Source: Legionella sp. W10-070 | GTDB lineage: Bacteria > Pseudomonadota > Gammaproteobacteria > Legionellales > Legionellaceae | Length of the DNA stretch: 64,000 bases | Assembly: GCF_900640175.1 (NCBI RefSeq) | Contig: NZ_CAAAJC010000001.1 | Location: forward strand, 152,730-216,729 | Reading direction: 5' to 3' | Part shown: in pieces, positions 63,980-64,000 of the stretch | Layout of the letters: every line of letters starts with the position of its first letter | Position numbering within the stretch: the first letter of the stretch is position 1 | The notes under the pieces: generated by a model | The model's input: the letters and a program-made list of their open reading frames with translations, nothing else | Databases searched by the model: none | Told to the model about the DNA's origin: nothing | Position numbers and translations under genes: made by a program

Positions 63980-64000
63980 GTGCTTGGTACAGGAACAACA
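63980..64000 (+). CDS. Possible gene start cut by the window end
   Basis: GTG at 63980 follows GGAG by six bases and opens a frame (MLGTGTT) that runs off the window. Only seven codons are visible, so no product can be suggested. Confidence 0.25.

Overview
The window looks like a chromosomal segment of a Legionella-type gammaproteobacterium. The evidence is the combination of a LetS/BarA-type hybrid kinase, a PPi-type phosphofructokinase, a complete leucine-degradation cluster, a Com1/DsbA2-like oxidoreductase, an adhesin ending in an Lcl-type DUF1566 domain, and several orphan proteins built like Dot/Icm effectors (glutamate-rich tail, coiled coils, eukaryote-like fold). No 16S rRNA is present, so the species cannot be named. 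Base composition is moderately AT-rich and genes are densely packed.

Region 1 (1-10970) is one tightly coupled plus-strand run of flagellar-family genes: flgH(partial)-flgI-flgB-flgC-fliE-fliF-[orphan]-fliH-fliI-fliJ-[fliK position]-flgD-flgE-[fliM/sctQ-like]-fliN-fliO-fliP. It encodes rings, rod, hook and export ATPase parts, but the motility side looks changed. FliF has almost no cytoplasmic tail, no recognisable FliG is present (an unrelated 145-residue protein sits there, in the place SctK holds in injectisomes), the FliM-like protein shows only a C-terminal SpoA domain, and FlgD is short. The run stops 7 bases from the 3' end of a tRNA-Lys gene. I read it as a flagellum-derived secretion or conduit apparatus rather than an ordinary motility organelle; this is the best candidate for an undescribed system here.

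Region 2 (11-17.7 kb) holds the tRNA, a small ICE/phage-type protein, a TPR protein, a glycine-zipper lipoprotein, two divergent effector-like membrane proteins, an intergenic region with inverted repeats and clustered DnaA-box 9-mers, and gltX. Region 3 (18-29.4 kb) is mostly housekeeping: letS, PPi-PFK, a type IV pilin, ttcA, an msbA-lpxK operon, pyrD and a methyltransferase.

Region 4 (29.5-43.8 kb) is metabolic. Isovaleryl-CoA dehydrogenase, thiolase, both methylcrotonyl-CoA carboxylase subunits, methylglutaconyl-CoA hydratase and HMG-CoA lyase convert the leucine skeleton to acetyl-CoA and acetoacetate; acetoacetyl-CoA synthetase and thiolase then salvage the acetoacetate. Inserted before the synthetase is aguB-speA-aguA, a full arginine-agmatine-carbamoylputrescine-putrescine route.

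Region 5 (43.8-53.1 kb) is accessory: a repeat-bearing adhesin, a protein with a caspase-like (clan CD) His/Cys signature, metNIQ behind a leader resembling a SAM-II riboswitch, a putative HTH protein with internal repeats, and an effector candidate behind PmrA-like sites. Region 6 (53.2-63.7 kb) is housekeeping: rsmJ-gmhB-glyS-glyQ, a Com1/DsbA-like protein, uvrD, a proline-iminopeptidase homologue with a broken catalytic triad, dtd, mlaA and trmL. Dispersed palindromic elements (MITE-like TTGTTGACA family and GTAGCCTTGAT family) occupy many of the intergenic gaps.
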